DNA from: Chrysogorgia sp. JL179-B06
Lineage: Eukaryota > Cnidaria > Anthozoa > Scleralcyonacea > Chrysogorgiidae
NCBI GenBank assembly: GCA_035772405.1
Contig: JAYKKM010000374.1
Span: 248,001-312,000, forward strand
DNA: 64,000 nt
Reading direction: 5' to 3'
The notes beneath the pieces are model-generated. The model was not told the origin of the DNA and did no database searches. It was given only the letters and a program-made list of their open reading frames with translations. Position 1 is the first letter of the stretch. Each line of letters begins with the position of its first letter. Made by a program: the position numbers and the translations under genes. This document shows, in pieces, positions 47,291 through 57,189 of the stretch.

Positions 47291-47893
47291 ATGGACACTC
47301 CATTCAATATGATGATCGTAGGTCCAACCTACTGCGGAAAGACCTACTACCTTCTCGAGATGTTGGGAGAGAGACTTAGAGGAGTGTTCGACTACATCGT
47401 TCTCCTTTGTCCAACCATTCTCTGGAACACGACCTACCACAATTGGAAACACTTCCACGACGAGGACTTTGTCGTTCTCCCCGTGGAGCAGGAGAACGTG
47501 AACGACATGCTGAAGTACGTGGTCAACACGTACACCGACACAAATACACTGATCATTCTCGACGATTGTGCAAGTGGGCAAGACGTAAAGAACAGGACAA
47601 GCGAGCTGGTGAAACTAGGTTACTCTGGTCGTCACTACGGACTATCCACCATTGTGCTAACCCAGCAGATGACCAGTATCGCGAAACCCTACCGAGAGAA
47701 CATCTCGAGAATCACAAGCTTCCACAACACAAACCGAAAAGACATGTTGGAGCTGATCAACGACTATTTGAACGGTGTCTCAAAAGAGGACGTGGCGTGG
47801 ATCACAAAAGAGCTGAGGGAGAAGAAACACGCGTGTCTAGAAATAAATCTCAGACACCCCTACGGACACGAAATTATTTCTCCACCACAATAA
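47291..47893 (+). CDS. A32/FtsK-HerA-type DNA packaging ATPase (element B)
   Basis: This 200-residue ATPase has Walker A GPTYCGKT (11-18), Walker B TLIILDD (86-92) and LTQQMTSIAKPYRENISRI. It starts 3 bp after the capsid stop. It should power genome packaging. It is intact and close to the element A copy. Confidence 0.9.
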   Translation: MDTPFNMMIVGPTYCGKTYYLLEMLGERLRGVFDYIVLLCPTILWNTTYHNWKHFHDEDFVVLPVEQENVNDMLKYVVNTYTDTNTLIILDDCASGQDVKNRTSELVKLGYSGRHYGLSTIVLTQQMTSIAKPYRENISRITSFHNTNRKDMLELINDYLNGVSKEDVAWITKELREKKHACLEINLRHPYGHEIISPPQ

Positions 47894-47896
47894 AGA

Positions 47897-48367
47897 ATGA
47901 ACCCCGAAGACTTGGTAAACAATGGGCGAAGCGATGCGGAGGAGGCGACGAACCCTGCGGACGGTGCGGAGGACGTCGCGAAAGACGTGGATAAAAAGAG
48001 AGAGGAGCTCCTACTTTTGGCAAGCGATGGTGAGATCAAAAAGAGCGAAGCGTACGTTAGGAAAGCAAACGCAAAAACCATACTAAAGTTATACGCAGAG
48101 TATGAAGCCGACGCACTAGAGAAGAGTACCGTGGTCTTGTGTGACTTGTTTTTATCAAAGTTTTCCGCGATGATGGGTGGACTCGACGCGGTGGAGAAGC
48201 CAGAGGAGATGGAGAAAGAGTTGAAACGCGACCCTTATCTCAACAAAGATCTGAAAAAACTCATGTCTCATATTGTACCCATGGTACCATTCCTTGGACT
48301 TTTGTCTGGTGGACTCACAGTGGGAACACACGTGTACGGTCACAAAAATAAGGAGGAACCAATTTAA
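47897..48367 (+). CDS. Conserved protein with C-terminal hydrophobic segment (element B)
   Basis: This 156-residue homologue of 28012-28500 has an acidic N-terminus, SEAYVRKANAKTILK, a helical middle (LFLSKFSAMMGGLDAVEKPEEM) and a hydrophobic C-terminal VPMVPFLGLLSGGLT. It has a proper ATG, preceded by ACAATAAAGA, and starts 4 bp after the ATPase stop. Always following the ATPase, it may be a virion or packaging accessory protein (inference). Confidence 0.78.
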   Translation: MNPEDLVNNGRSDAEEATNPADGAEDVAKDVDKKREELLLLASDGEIKKSEAYVRKANAKTILKLYAEYEADALEKSTVVLCDLFLSKFSAMMGGLDAVEKPEEMEKELKRDPYLNKDLKKLMSHIVPMVPFLGLLSGGLTVGTHVYGHKNKEEPI

Positions 48368-48390
48368 AAGGGACATGTTTCGTAGTAAAG

Positions 48391-49011
48391 ATGGACGAGT
48401 TAGGACCAACGACTATTAGACTAGAGAAAAAGTTCAGAGACTTGGGAACTTTTTCACTCTTTAACCAAGCTCTGGTCGAGTACGACGCAAGAGCCGCGGA
48501 CCTCAACCAGGGAGAAAGGAGCGGTTGTCTTCACGAGTCTCGAGAAGAGTACCACAATTTCACAATGGTTTGTGTCGAGTGTGGACTCGTTCTACCACGT
48601 ACGAGGGAAGACCCCACATACGTCCCTTCGAACCATGAGACGTACGGCATGAACAACATTAGGAGTTACAGAAGAGACTCTCGCTGGGCAAACTCGGGCA
48701 ACCGCCTTAAGAGTTTCGACAATCTATTGGCGAAAGTGAGAGAGAAAAAAGACATAAGCAGGCACGTCCTCTCCAACGTGGTGAGTGACTTTTGTGCTTT
48801 GGAAAGAGAATTTAGCGACGGTAACGACTCAAATAAGAGGTTTTTCAACGTCAACTTTGTCTTGCAAAGACTCTTGGAACGCTACGGTGTGCATGTGGGA
48901 AGAGAAGAGGGCATTAAAATCCCAAAGAAGAACGACAGACTCGATGAGTTTGATAGGTGTTTAAATAAATGGCTGAGCTATCATGGAACAAATACCACGA
49001 CAACCTTCTGA
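48391..49011 (+). CDS. Zinc-ribbon transcription factor, TFIIB/VLTF3-like (element B)
   Basis: This 206-residue protein has candidate zinc ligands C46, H48, C61 and C64 (GCLHES...VCVECGLVL), close to the TFIIB zinc ribbon. A helical C-terminal part follows (NRLKSFDNLL, SRHVLSNVVSDFCAL, FFNVNFVLQRLLERYGV) that fits a single cyclin-like or VLTF3-like fold. It could direct RNA polymerase to the ATAAA-type promoter motifs of this element. It probably fills the role of 14870-15454 in element A, but homology between the two is uncertain. Its end overlaps the next gene by 43 bp. Confidence 0.6.
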   Translation: MDELGPTTIRLEKKFRDLGTFSLFNQALVEYDARAADLNQGERSGCLHESREEYHNFTMVCVECGLVLPRTREDPTYVPSNHETYGMNNIRSYRRDSRWANSGNRLKSFDNLLAKVREKKDISRHVLSNVVSDFCALEREFSDGNDSNKRFFNVNFVLQRLLERYGVHVGREEGIKIPKKNDRLDEFDRCLNKWLSYHGTNTTTTF

Positions 49012-49676
49012 AAAAGTGGGCAGAGATGTCGAAAACCTACTCGATCATGCATTCCCTTTGTGCCCAGTACTACTCGAAATGGCATGACAGACTAGGTATT
49101 CCAGTGGTTGTCCTCGGGGGTGTGACAGCCTCGTCGATCTTCTCTTCGGCTTCGCCACAGGAGGACTACCACAGAATATGGACTTATATCAACGGCGCTT
49201 TGGCGTTGGTCGTAGCGGCGTTGGCTGGCGTTAACAACTTTTTGGGTACGGTCGAAAAGACGACAAAACACCAAAACGCGTCGTTCAAGTATACAAAGAT
49301 CGCATTGGATATCGACACACTTCTCTCCTTTAGGCAGGACGAGCGTCCCTTTACCCCACAGGAGTTCATTCAATCAAAGAAGCACGAGATGCTCGAGATT
49401 CGAGAGAACGTACCGGAGGTTTTACCTTGGGTGATGGACGACTACCTAAGAAGGTTAGACAGGTCTCTGACAAACACAAAATCAAAGGTGAACACTTACG
49501 TTGTGTCTGGGGGTAGCCAATCGTCTGAAGATAGCGTCGACGGAGACGTTGAGCGGGGAAGAAAGACGAGCGTGGCGCATTTGGCTGACTTTGTGGACAA
49601 GAAGTCGTCAGCGGTGGTTGCCGCCAGTGAAAGGATGCAGACGATCCATAGCGACAGTGAGGAGGAGGAGGGGTAG
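48969..49676 (+). CDS. SLATT-like two-transmembrane protein (element B)
   Basis: This 235-residue protein has an N-terminal helix, two membrane helices (about 43-58 and 72-93, IPVVVLGGVTASSIF and INGALALVVAALAGVNNFL) and a following amphipathic region (KTTKHQNASFKYTKIALDID). That is the pattern of SLATT domains, 2TM modules paired with nucleotide-signalling immunity systems in bacteria and found in some eukaryotic viruses. The last 60 residues are Ser- and acid-rich. GTTTAAATAA abuts the ATG. A membrane-pore or anti-host role is inferred from the family. Absent from A. Confidence 0.7.
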   Translation: MAELSWNKYHDNLLKKWAEMSKTYSIMHSLCAQYYSKWHDRLGIPVVVLGGVTASSIFSSASPQEDYHRIWTYINGALALVVAALAGVNNFLGTVEKTTKHQNASFKYTKIALDIDTLLSFRQDERPFTPQEFIQSKKHEMLEIRENVPEVLPWVMDDYLRRLDRSLTNTKSKVNTYVVSGGSQSSEDSVDGDVERGRKTSVAHLADFVDKKSSAVVAASERMQTIHSDSEEEEG

Positions 49677-49725
49677 AAAAAAAGTACTTACCAATGTGGT
49701 AAGGGCTCGTTAGGTCGCTAGAGAG

Positions 49726-50013
49726 CTAGTCATCTACCAAAGTGGATTCGGCGAACTCAAGCAATGTATCAGAAACCACGTGAAGTGACATCATCAACTC
49801 TTCAATTAACTCGTCTTCACTTAGTGGAACGTCTCTCATCATTCCACGCACGCACGCGCGAGCGTCTCGTAACAACGAGTTAATATAGACGATCCCTAAC
49901 CTTAGGTGCTCTTGGTCTGTGGTCTCTTCGTTCGCGACACTAGTCGTGATCTCTTCGTTCGCGACACTAGTCGTGGTCTCTTCGTTTATGTTATTACTTG
50001 TGGTCATCATCAT
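49726..50013 (-). CDS. Small acidic protein with N-terminal repeat (element B)
   Basis: This 95-residue ORF starts at ATG 50013, the first of three Met codons; the frame is open a little further only with TTG. A duplicated TTTSVANEE-type unit (33-bp DNA repeat near 49924-49985) is followed by a helical acidic region (RLGIVYINSLLRDARACVRGMMRDVPLSEDELIEEL). It is convergent with the SLATT-like gene and is the last gene before the right TIR. No family recognised. Confidence 0.5.
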   Translation of the reverse strand: MMMTTSNNINEETTTSVANEEITTSVANEETTDQEHLRLGIVYINSLLRDARACVRGMMRDVPLSEDELIEELMMSLHVVSDTLLEFAESTLVDD

Positions 50014-50166
50014 GTTTGCCCGTTGTAGCGTGTCATCTCTCTCTTTTTTAAATTCCAAAAAAAGTCTAACGACGCCTCTTTTTCAAAACAAAAACACACA
50101 CCGGCGCGAGTCGCAAAAAGTTTGACCACGCGATCAGATTCTTTGGGGAGAGGAAATGACGTCACA

Positions 50167-50313
50167 GCTAATTAACATAAGTTTGGGGTCCATTTGACAA
50201 CCGCTGACCAAAGTTTTGATTGACAATCAAAAGAAAGTGGTCTATGACGTTGTTGCTAATTAGCATAAGTTTGGGGTCCATTTGACAACCGCTGACCAAA
50301 GTTTTGATTGACA
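50167..50313. repeat. Direct repeats inside the right end of element B
   Basis: A 59-bp unit (GCTAATTAxCATAAGTTTGG...GATTGACA) occurs at 50167-50225 and 50255-50313, with a period of 88 bp. The second overlaps the inner edge of the TIR; only part of it is present on the left side. Confidence 0.8.
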
Positions 50314-50520
50314 GGTGTCAATCAAAAAGAAAGGGGGTGGGGCGTCACGAGAATAAAAAGTCCCGTCTAATTTCCTTGAAAGTTTTGTTACTCGAGAAAA
50401 AGGGGGGTAATTGAGGAGGGGTGACTATTTAATCAGAGTTTAACCAGGGAAAAAGAGAGGTACTCGAGAAATGGGAAAATGGGGGGGGATTTGGGCTAGA
50501 ACCCGCCTTTATACACTACT
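50284..50520. repeat. Right terminal inverted repeat of element B
   Basis: It mirrors 33180-33416 and ends CCCGCCTTTATACACTACT. Confidence 0.9.
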
Positions 50521-50526
50521 AACATA
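50521..50526. repeat. Right target-site duplication of element B (AACATA)
   Basis: Same six bases as 33174-33179; the host monomer sequence resumes with ATAAACAAACATG. Confidence 0.92.
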
Positions 50527-53215
50527 ATAAACAAACATGATAACAACATAATGAAATGTCGGTATTTGAATACAATAATGATATACAAGTATTTTGTAGC
50601 ATAGGCAGTGTCACATACGAATTAAAAGTACTAAACGGCTGGTGTACTACTCAAATACTGAATAGCGGGTGTAAAGTTTTGAGCGAAGGCTCTTTTTTTC
50701 CCTCTCCCTCAAGGCGGCGAAAAGACGTTTTCCGGGCGTTTTAGTTTAATACGGAGAGCTGTTGTATTGCGTGGAAGCACTGAGAAACGTAATGCAACAG
50801 CTCTACACCTTCGAAAACTCTCTTTCGCGAACTTGGCATGGACATAGTTAATGTTTGGTTCGTCAGAGAGTGAAACGTTAAGTGACATTTACGTTTCACT
50901 CTCTAACGAAGGAGGAAGGGCGTTCACTCGAAACGTTAGACTTCCTATTTATTATTTTGATAGTACAGCAACCTTTTAGTATTTTTTATTGGTATTTAAA
51001 TCAGATCTTAGTTGGTCTTCAGTCTGTTAATGAATAAAAAACTCTCCTTACCTCTTGGCTTATCGTTAACTTTACTTGTATCTCGACTTGTAGCTCGACT
51101 TGTAGCTTGGTCTTTACACTTTCACTTTGCTCGCCTACAGGAAGTTAAATAGCAGTCTCACGTGATCATTGACGTCATCATTCTCAGATTTTCTTGCATT
51201 AGGGAGCATAGCGGAGGAGAAAGGCTTTTCTTGGCTATTCTCATGTTAAACATTTTGATATTCAAACCTTGTTTATTCATTTATTCACGAAACGTTTTTA
51301 CTTAAAACTGAAATCGGATTAAGGTGCTGTTATACGACGCATTTTTCGTGCCCCTTTTTTATTATAATCTTATTTATACTGCTAAGGGAAACTCCTTAAC
51401 TCCATTTGTACTTTCAATAGAAGGTATACTATTCGCGACACGATAACAAATAATCGGCGAAGATAACAAATAATCGGGTCCTCATTGTTATAATAACTAT
51501 TATCCCTGCTACTCAATGTGACAAAGCTTGTAAATAAAAAAAAAGTAAATAGTTTATATGGCATACTGAGACTCCATCATAGCCTCTCATATCTAAGCGT
51601 TCCTATAACAGCGCGATAAGCGATCCTCATAACTTAAATTACTCTTGTGTCAAAGTGATCATTCGTGTTTGTTCAAATGTTCATTTATACAAACTGCGAA
51701 TTTAAGTTCATGTTGCAATGTGATATATCATTCAAATTGTAACTAGATAAGTTTCACAGCGCAAGCGATTAGGGAGAATAGAACGCTCTCATATGACAAG
51801 AGAAGGAACATAGTTCGAACCTCGAATTTCCGGTTCCTGACACGAAAGCATATTCATGAGTATATGTTCCATATAACATAGATAAGTAAAAGAATAAAAC
51901 TCCAGACAAGTAGTGTTGTGAATTATTCTTTAACCTGCTACATTTACATCATACATTTATCAATGCTAACTGGATGCATCTAACAAGCATTCAGCTCATG
52001 TTCAGCTCAATATATAAATACTAGTTGACAACATCGCATAAATGAAATACCATCGTAACAAATTGAAGTTCTAAGCCCAGCTCTGTAATCAAGTCATATT
52101 GTACGAGTAATCAATTAGTTTTTAAAAATATTACAGCATAGCGATTCTTTGCTTTAACCACATACATTTTTGAAACATGTGAATCTGCGAAACTTGGGCT
52201 TCGGCAGAAATATGACTATTATGACCGAAGAATGACAAAGCCAGAGCCTGGTAAACTGCAAAGCTGTATAGACATGATAAAAACAAGCTCGATGTGCTGA
52301 TATAACCCGCAAATACCAGGAATTTCGCGCAAGAAGTTATACGAAAGTTGCCAAAAATATTGTAAGAATTTCCATCACGATATTTATCATACCGTATTGA
52401 CCGTATTCGAATTTCCTACGATATTTCCATTTTATTTGTCTCCACGCAAACTCGCACGCACGGCGGTCTCGGATGCCAACAGAAGCCATTAATATAAATT
52501 GTTTTCTTAGCTTCTATCGATAATACGCTTAGCGCGTTTGTAGTCATAAACAACTATCCGTCAATGTATATCGGTTTTCGGGTTCAAGTGTTCAACAATC
52601 TCCCAAATATAGGAAACTTCATCTCGTCTGGAAAATCAGCCTTATCGACTCCGAAATCGGGTCCAATATGATACAATCCCTTGAAATGTACGATTACGAG
52701 CTTTTGTGCTTTTTCTACTTTCTTACTGCTGTATCATTGTTAAATCTCAAACGCTGAATTTGTTGCTTTAGTACATCACGGCTTTACTTCAGTTTTGATC
52801 TCTTCGTCCCATACTGAGACATCTTCTTCAGTTTGCGAAACTCACAAGCGATTTGAACGTTGTGGGTTAGCGCAATAGCACCCCGTAACCGCATCATATA
52901 ATCATTATTGTAATAAACAAAATCTCCAACATAATTTCAAGCGTGTTAAAGACTAACTGGTTGTAAACATATCCAGATTCGAGACAAGGAAACTCAAAGA
53001 ATGCGAAGGCCACGAGTCAATAGACAATAGTAATTATCGTAACTTACAGCTAGCTTAATAAATAGTTAGATCATCTGCTTGGTGGTTAGAAGGTCGAGGG
53101 AGTTCGATTCCCTGGGACTCGGAAATGGTCTGAATGAAGAGGAGCTACAGTGTAGCAAAGATTACCTTTCACATAATTTTAAGTCAACGTAATAAACAAA
53201 CATGATAACAACATA
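50521..53215. repeat. Large tandem-repeat monomer 3
   Basis: Starts with the end of monomer 2 (AACATAATAAACAAACATG), then ATGTCGGTATTTGAATAC at 50553 and runs 2.67 kb to the next ATGTCGG at 53221. It contains a hairpin at about 50861-50912 (CAGAGAGTGAAAC... and inverse). It is free of large insertions, so it is a good reference monomer. No gene is seen. Confidence 0.85.
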
Positions 53216-55200
53216 ATGAAATGTCGGTATTTGAATACAATAATGATATACAAGTCTTTGTAGCGTATAGGCAGTGTCACATACGAATTAAAAGTACTAA
53301 ACGGCTGGTGTACTCAGGCCCGGAGCTACGGGGGGGGGGGGGGGGGGGGGTTGGGGGGGATTTGGGGTGTAGGGGGTGCGACACCCCCCAACAATCTTTT
53401 ACGAGTTTCAGTCGGCAGAAGTTATATTTTAGTCGGCAGAAAAGATATTTTAGACGTGCTCGATTTAACAGGAATAAGTAGAATCATTAACTTTTAGCTC
53501 ATCATGTTTTCATTTCGCACGGAGAGTGCGTTATTAACGTAGGACTAATTAACCATTTCACCAGCTGACCAGGGTCATTTTAGTAGGCACCTAACGGAAA
53601 GACAATATTTTGCAGTGGCGGTTACACGCACGCACGCGGCGCGCGCCCCCTTTAAAATTCCGCAAACAAGTGTTTCAGTCTGTTTTTTACCATGTCAAGA
53701 CGAAGAAGTCGGAGTGATAAACGCAATATTATTATATATGACCGATTTGTTTTGGTAGCTTATCCAATTTTCATTGCAAAAGCCAGTTTCACTCATAGAT
53801 ATTTTACATGGGTTCAAGATAAAACGATGGACGTTTCCAGATGCCTAAAGGCTAAAGTGTATATTAGTTCTGTACTACTTCTGAGTTTATATTAAAGTGT
53901 TTCATAATCTTGATGCCCCTTTGTAATCGTGCATTTTTAGCAATGGCGCGGTGCCCTAATTTCGCAAAAATTCTTATCAGAAATCGCCGGAAAAGCACTT
54001 CTGGGTTTTGCAAAATTAAAAATTTTCCTGCGGGGCCATGCCCCAACAACCTCCTAGTGGGTTCGCGACGTAGCCGCGAAGATACACTACAACGTGCTGA
54101 TTCTTCATGTGTGCCCCCTCTTACGAACAACCCTGGATCTTCCACTGTTTTGACAAGCTTCGAGCGATAAGATGTAGTCGGGCTAGTGCGACAGTCGGCT
54201 GAGGTGAGCTTACACCCCCCCCCTGTAAAATTTTCTGAGTACGGCCCTGGGTGTACTACTTCAATACTGAATAGCAGGTGTAACGTTTTGAGTGAAGGCT
54301 CTTCGTCCTTTTTCCTCTCTCCTTTAAGTCCGCGAAAGAACTTCCGGGCGTTTTAGTTTATTACGGAGAGCTGTTGTATTGCTGAGCTAGAAGCACTGAG
54401 AAACGTAATGCCACAGCTCTCCGCCTTAGATAACTCTATTTCACGGACTTGGAAGTCTCTGTGGAGGAGTGAGTCCTTCGTCAGAGAGTGAAACATTAAG
54501 TGACATTTACGTTTCACTCTCTAACGAAGGAGGAAGGGCGTTCACTCGAAAATTTTGACTTCCTATTCATTATTTTGACAGTACAGCAACCTTTTTGTAT
54601 TTTTGATTGGTATTTAAATCAGGTCTTAGTTGGTATTCAGTCTGTTAATGAATAAAAAAACTCTCATTACCTCTTTACTGGTAGGCTGGCAGTTTAAGTT
54701 GTAGCTCGACTTGTAGCTTGGTCTTTAATACACTTTCAATTTGCTCGCCTACAGGAAATTAAATAGCAGTCTCACACTCTCACGTGATCTTTGACGTCAT
54801 CATTCTCAGATTTTCTTGCATTAGGGGCCATAAGGGACGTGAAAGGCTTTTCTTGGCTATTCTCATGTTAAATATTTTGATATTCAAACCTTGTTTATTC
54901 TTTTATTCACGAAACGTTTTTACTTAAAACTGAAATCCGATTAAGGTGCTGTTATACGACGCATTTTTTCATGAAACTTGTTTTTCATAATCTCATTTAT
55001 ACTGCTAAAGAAAACTCCTTAACTCCATTTGTTCTTTCAATAGAACGTACTATACACTTTCAAACAATATGTAGGCCACGAGTCAATAGACAATAGTAAT
55101 TATCGTTACGTGCAGCTACCTCGATAAATAGTTAGATGATTATCTCCCTGAGACTCAAAAATGGTCTGAATGAAGACGAACTTCAGTAGCATAGATTACG
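53216..55200. repeat. Large tandem-repeat monomer 4, shortened and interrupted
   Basis: The monomer start is at 53221; it is interrupted by the hAT-like MITE at 53315 and resumes at 54250 with GTGTACTACTTCAATACTGAATAG. After about 55050 it jumps to a later block (AGTCAATAGACAATAGTAATTATCG), so about 1.2 kb is missing. No coding sequence. Confidence 0.7.
53315..54249. mobile_element. hAT-like MITE, 935 bp
   Basis: Ends are CAGGCCCGGAGC... and ...GTACGGCCCTG (inverted CAGGGCCGTAC), with 8-bp flanks GGTGTACT at 53307-53314 and 54250-54257; sister monomers have the site once (near 50642). An 8-bp duplication and CAGG-type ends fit hAT. A G-run lies at about 53330-53351. No transposase ORF. Confidence 0.8.
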
Positions 55201-55976
55201 TCTCACATGCATAATTTTAACTCAGCATAATAAACAAACTGCTGTGCTGTTGAAATAATGAATAGCATGCGGTGTAACGTTTTGGGCGAAGGCTCTTTGT
55301 CCTCTCTGCGCAGAGGAATAATGTAATGCAACAGCTCTCCGTCTTGCAAAACTCTCTTTCGCGGACTTGGAAGTCTCTTCGCAGGAGAGAGTCTTTCGTC
55401 AGAGAGTGTCTCTCTATAACGAAGGAGAAGGTCGTTCACTCGAAACGTTGGACTTCCTAGTTCCTATTCACTATTTTGATAGTACAGCAACCTTTTAATA
55501 CTTTTGGTATTTGAATCAGCTCTTAGTTGAACTTCAGAGTATGTTAATGAATACAAAACTTTCCTTACCAATCGCACGCCTTCTCCTTACTTCGTCTACT
55601 TGACTTGGTTACTTTCAAACAAACAATGGTCTACTTTGCATCACCTACAGGAAATTTAATAGTATTCATCACATGATCTTTTATGTCATCATTCTCATAT
55701 TTTCTTTCATTAGGGGCCATAGGGACGAGAAAGACCCATATTTGCTATTCTTATTGAAATTCAAACTATTTTTGTTCATTTATTCATGAAATCGAATTAA
55801 GGTGCTGTTACACGACGTATTTTAAAACTTGTGTCTAAACTGCGTTCCGAAATGTGAGTTTTTAGATCAAAAGACTGTACGACATAAACACAGAACACAA
55901 CTTGTTCCCAGAGACTGTGATGTTGAAGTGTTTACTAACATCCCTTCCGTTCCAATAGTTCGAACACGTCCTTTAA

Positions 55977-56424
55977 CTCTTTCCCGACCGGCGCAGTTAA
56001 AACGGGTCGTTGAAGACCCGCAAAGTCGTCAATCGAAAAACACGGCACACGGTAACGCAAGATTAAAAATTGAAATTCGACAAGCGCCAGGAACATGAAA
56101 TCCACGCACACGCCAAGTTTAATTTGATTTCATAAACAACTCTGCGATTGGTGGCATTTTGAGTTTTCAAGATGCTACGCCGGGCGTGCAAGATGGCCTT
56201 CTCTAGAAAAATGTAAATTTTTCAACCTTATTTACGATAATTAATGCTAATTTATATTAACATAATGTGTTTTGTTCGGGAAATTTAAAAGCACAAGTAA
56301 AAGCCGGTTTATTGGGCTTCCAGAAAATGTATAGCTTTCGCAACAGTTATGGTTATTTCAAGAGATATCAATAGAACAACGTGGTGGTTCAATTTTTGAT
56401 GTTTTTCAGCCTGTCGGGAAAGAG
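55977..56424. mobile_element. TTAA-flanked MITE, 448 bp
   Basis: Ends are CTCTTTCCCGAC... and ...GTCGGGAAAGAG, with TTAA on both sides (55973-55976, 56425-56428). The second copy of the block has the uninterrupted site (CCTTTAAAGCTTT near 60539), proving insertion after the block was duplicated or loss from copy 2. This is consistent with a piggyBac-type MITE. Confidence 0.85.
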
Positions 56425-57189
56425 TTAAAGCTTTATCTTTCTGAAACATTGGAAAAGATGTCTTCATACGATAAAGTTAGTTTTCCCAACACTACTGAAG
56501 ACAATAATTTTGAGATATTTTGAAACGTACTGACGCAACGAACTCGCTATGTTTTCCTCTTTGAAATCGACTGAAGTGGCTCTTATGACCAAGACAAAAT
56601 AACAAAGAAGTGTAATATGGCAATAACACGATATTATGCCGGAATGATTAGACGAAATGAGTCTGAAAAGCAGAGAGAACGTCAAAACAACGCAATTATA
56701 AAAATGAACAAATTTGACGCTACAGTTAGCGCAACCTTTTGCAGGACCACGCTGCCGCTTATAACTACCGTACTGGCCAATATAGTACATCAAATATCCT
56801 AAAATTAGGAATGTAGAGTAAAAATGCTAATATAATATTATAAAACGTACGACGTATCGTAGGTCCTTCATATTTCACTCTCTGACGAAGGGGCTTCACT
56901 CCAAAATAAATTCGTGTTTCAGAGAGGAGGAAGGCACGGAGCAAAATGATTGTTCACTGGCAAAGTTTTATGTACTCCCAACGGTATATTAGTACCTTTA
57001 ATCTGGAAAGGAATATCTTAGCCTGCATGCAGTAATGTTTCCTCAAACCTTGGTCCAACAGAAAGCCTAATCTTAAGTCTCCTTGGGGAGAGTGCTGTAA
57101 GAATGTCAAACAAACTAAGACGCCATTATTTGTCCGCTGAATGTAACACTTGGTTTCATCCTAGAGTATCCGAACATCGACCGCACCTA

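Larger units (their letters stand above)
33180..50520. mobile_element. Element B: complete Polinton/Maverick-class element, 17.34 kb
   Basis: TIRs of about 237 bp, starting AGTAGTGTATAAAGGCGGG, and a 6-bp target duplication define it. It shares most core genes with element A but at clearly diverged protein level. It has rearranged blocks: the 110/74-codon pair is inverted and the zinc-ribbon gene is moved to the right end. Its own cargo is a DUF5871-like protein, a GIY-YIG nuclease, a SLATT-like protein and a SAP/NUMOD1-like protein. One gene carries a frameshift (40706-42135). TIRs and most ORFs are otherwise clean, so the insertion looks recent. Confidence 0.93.

Noticed and set aside
53692..53895. 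Short ORF inside the hAT-like MITE
   Set aside because: No transposase similarity; too short and within a non-autonomous element.
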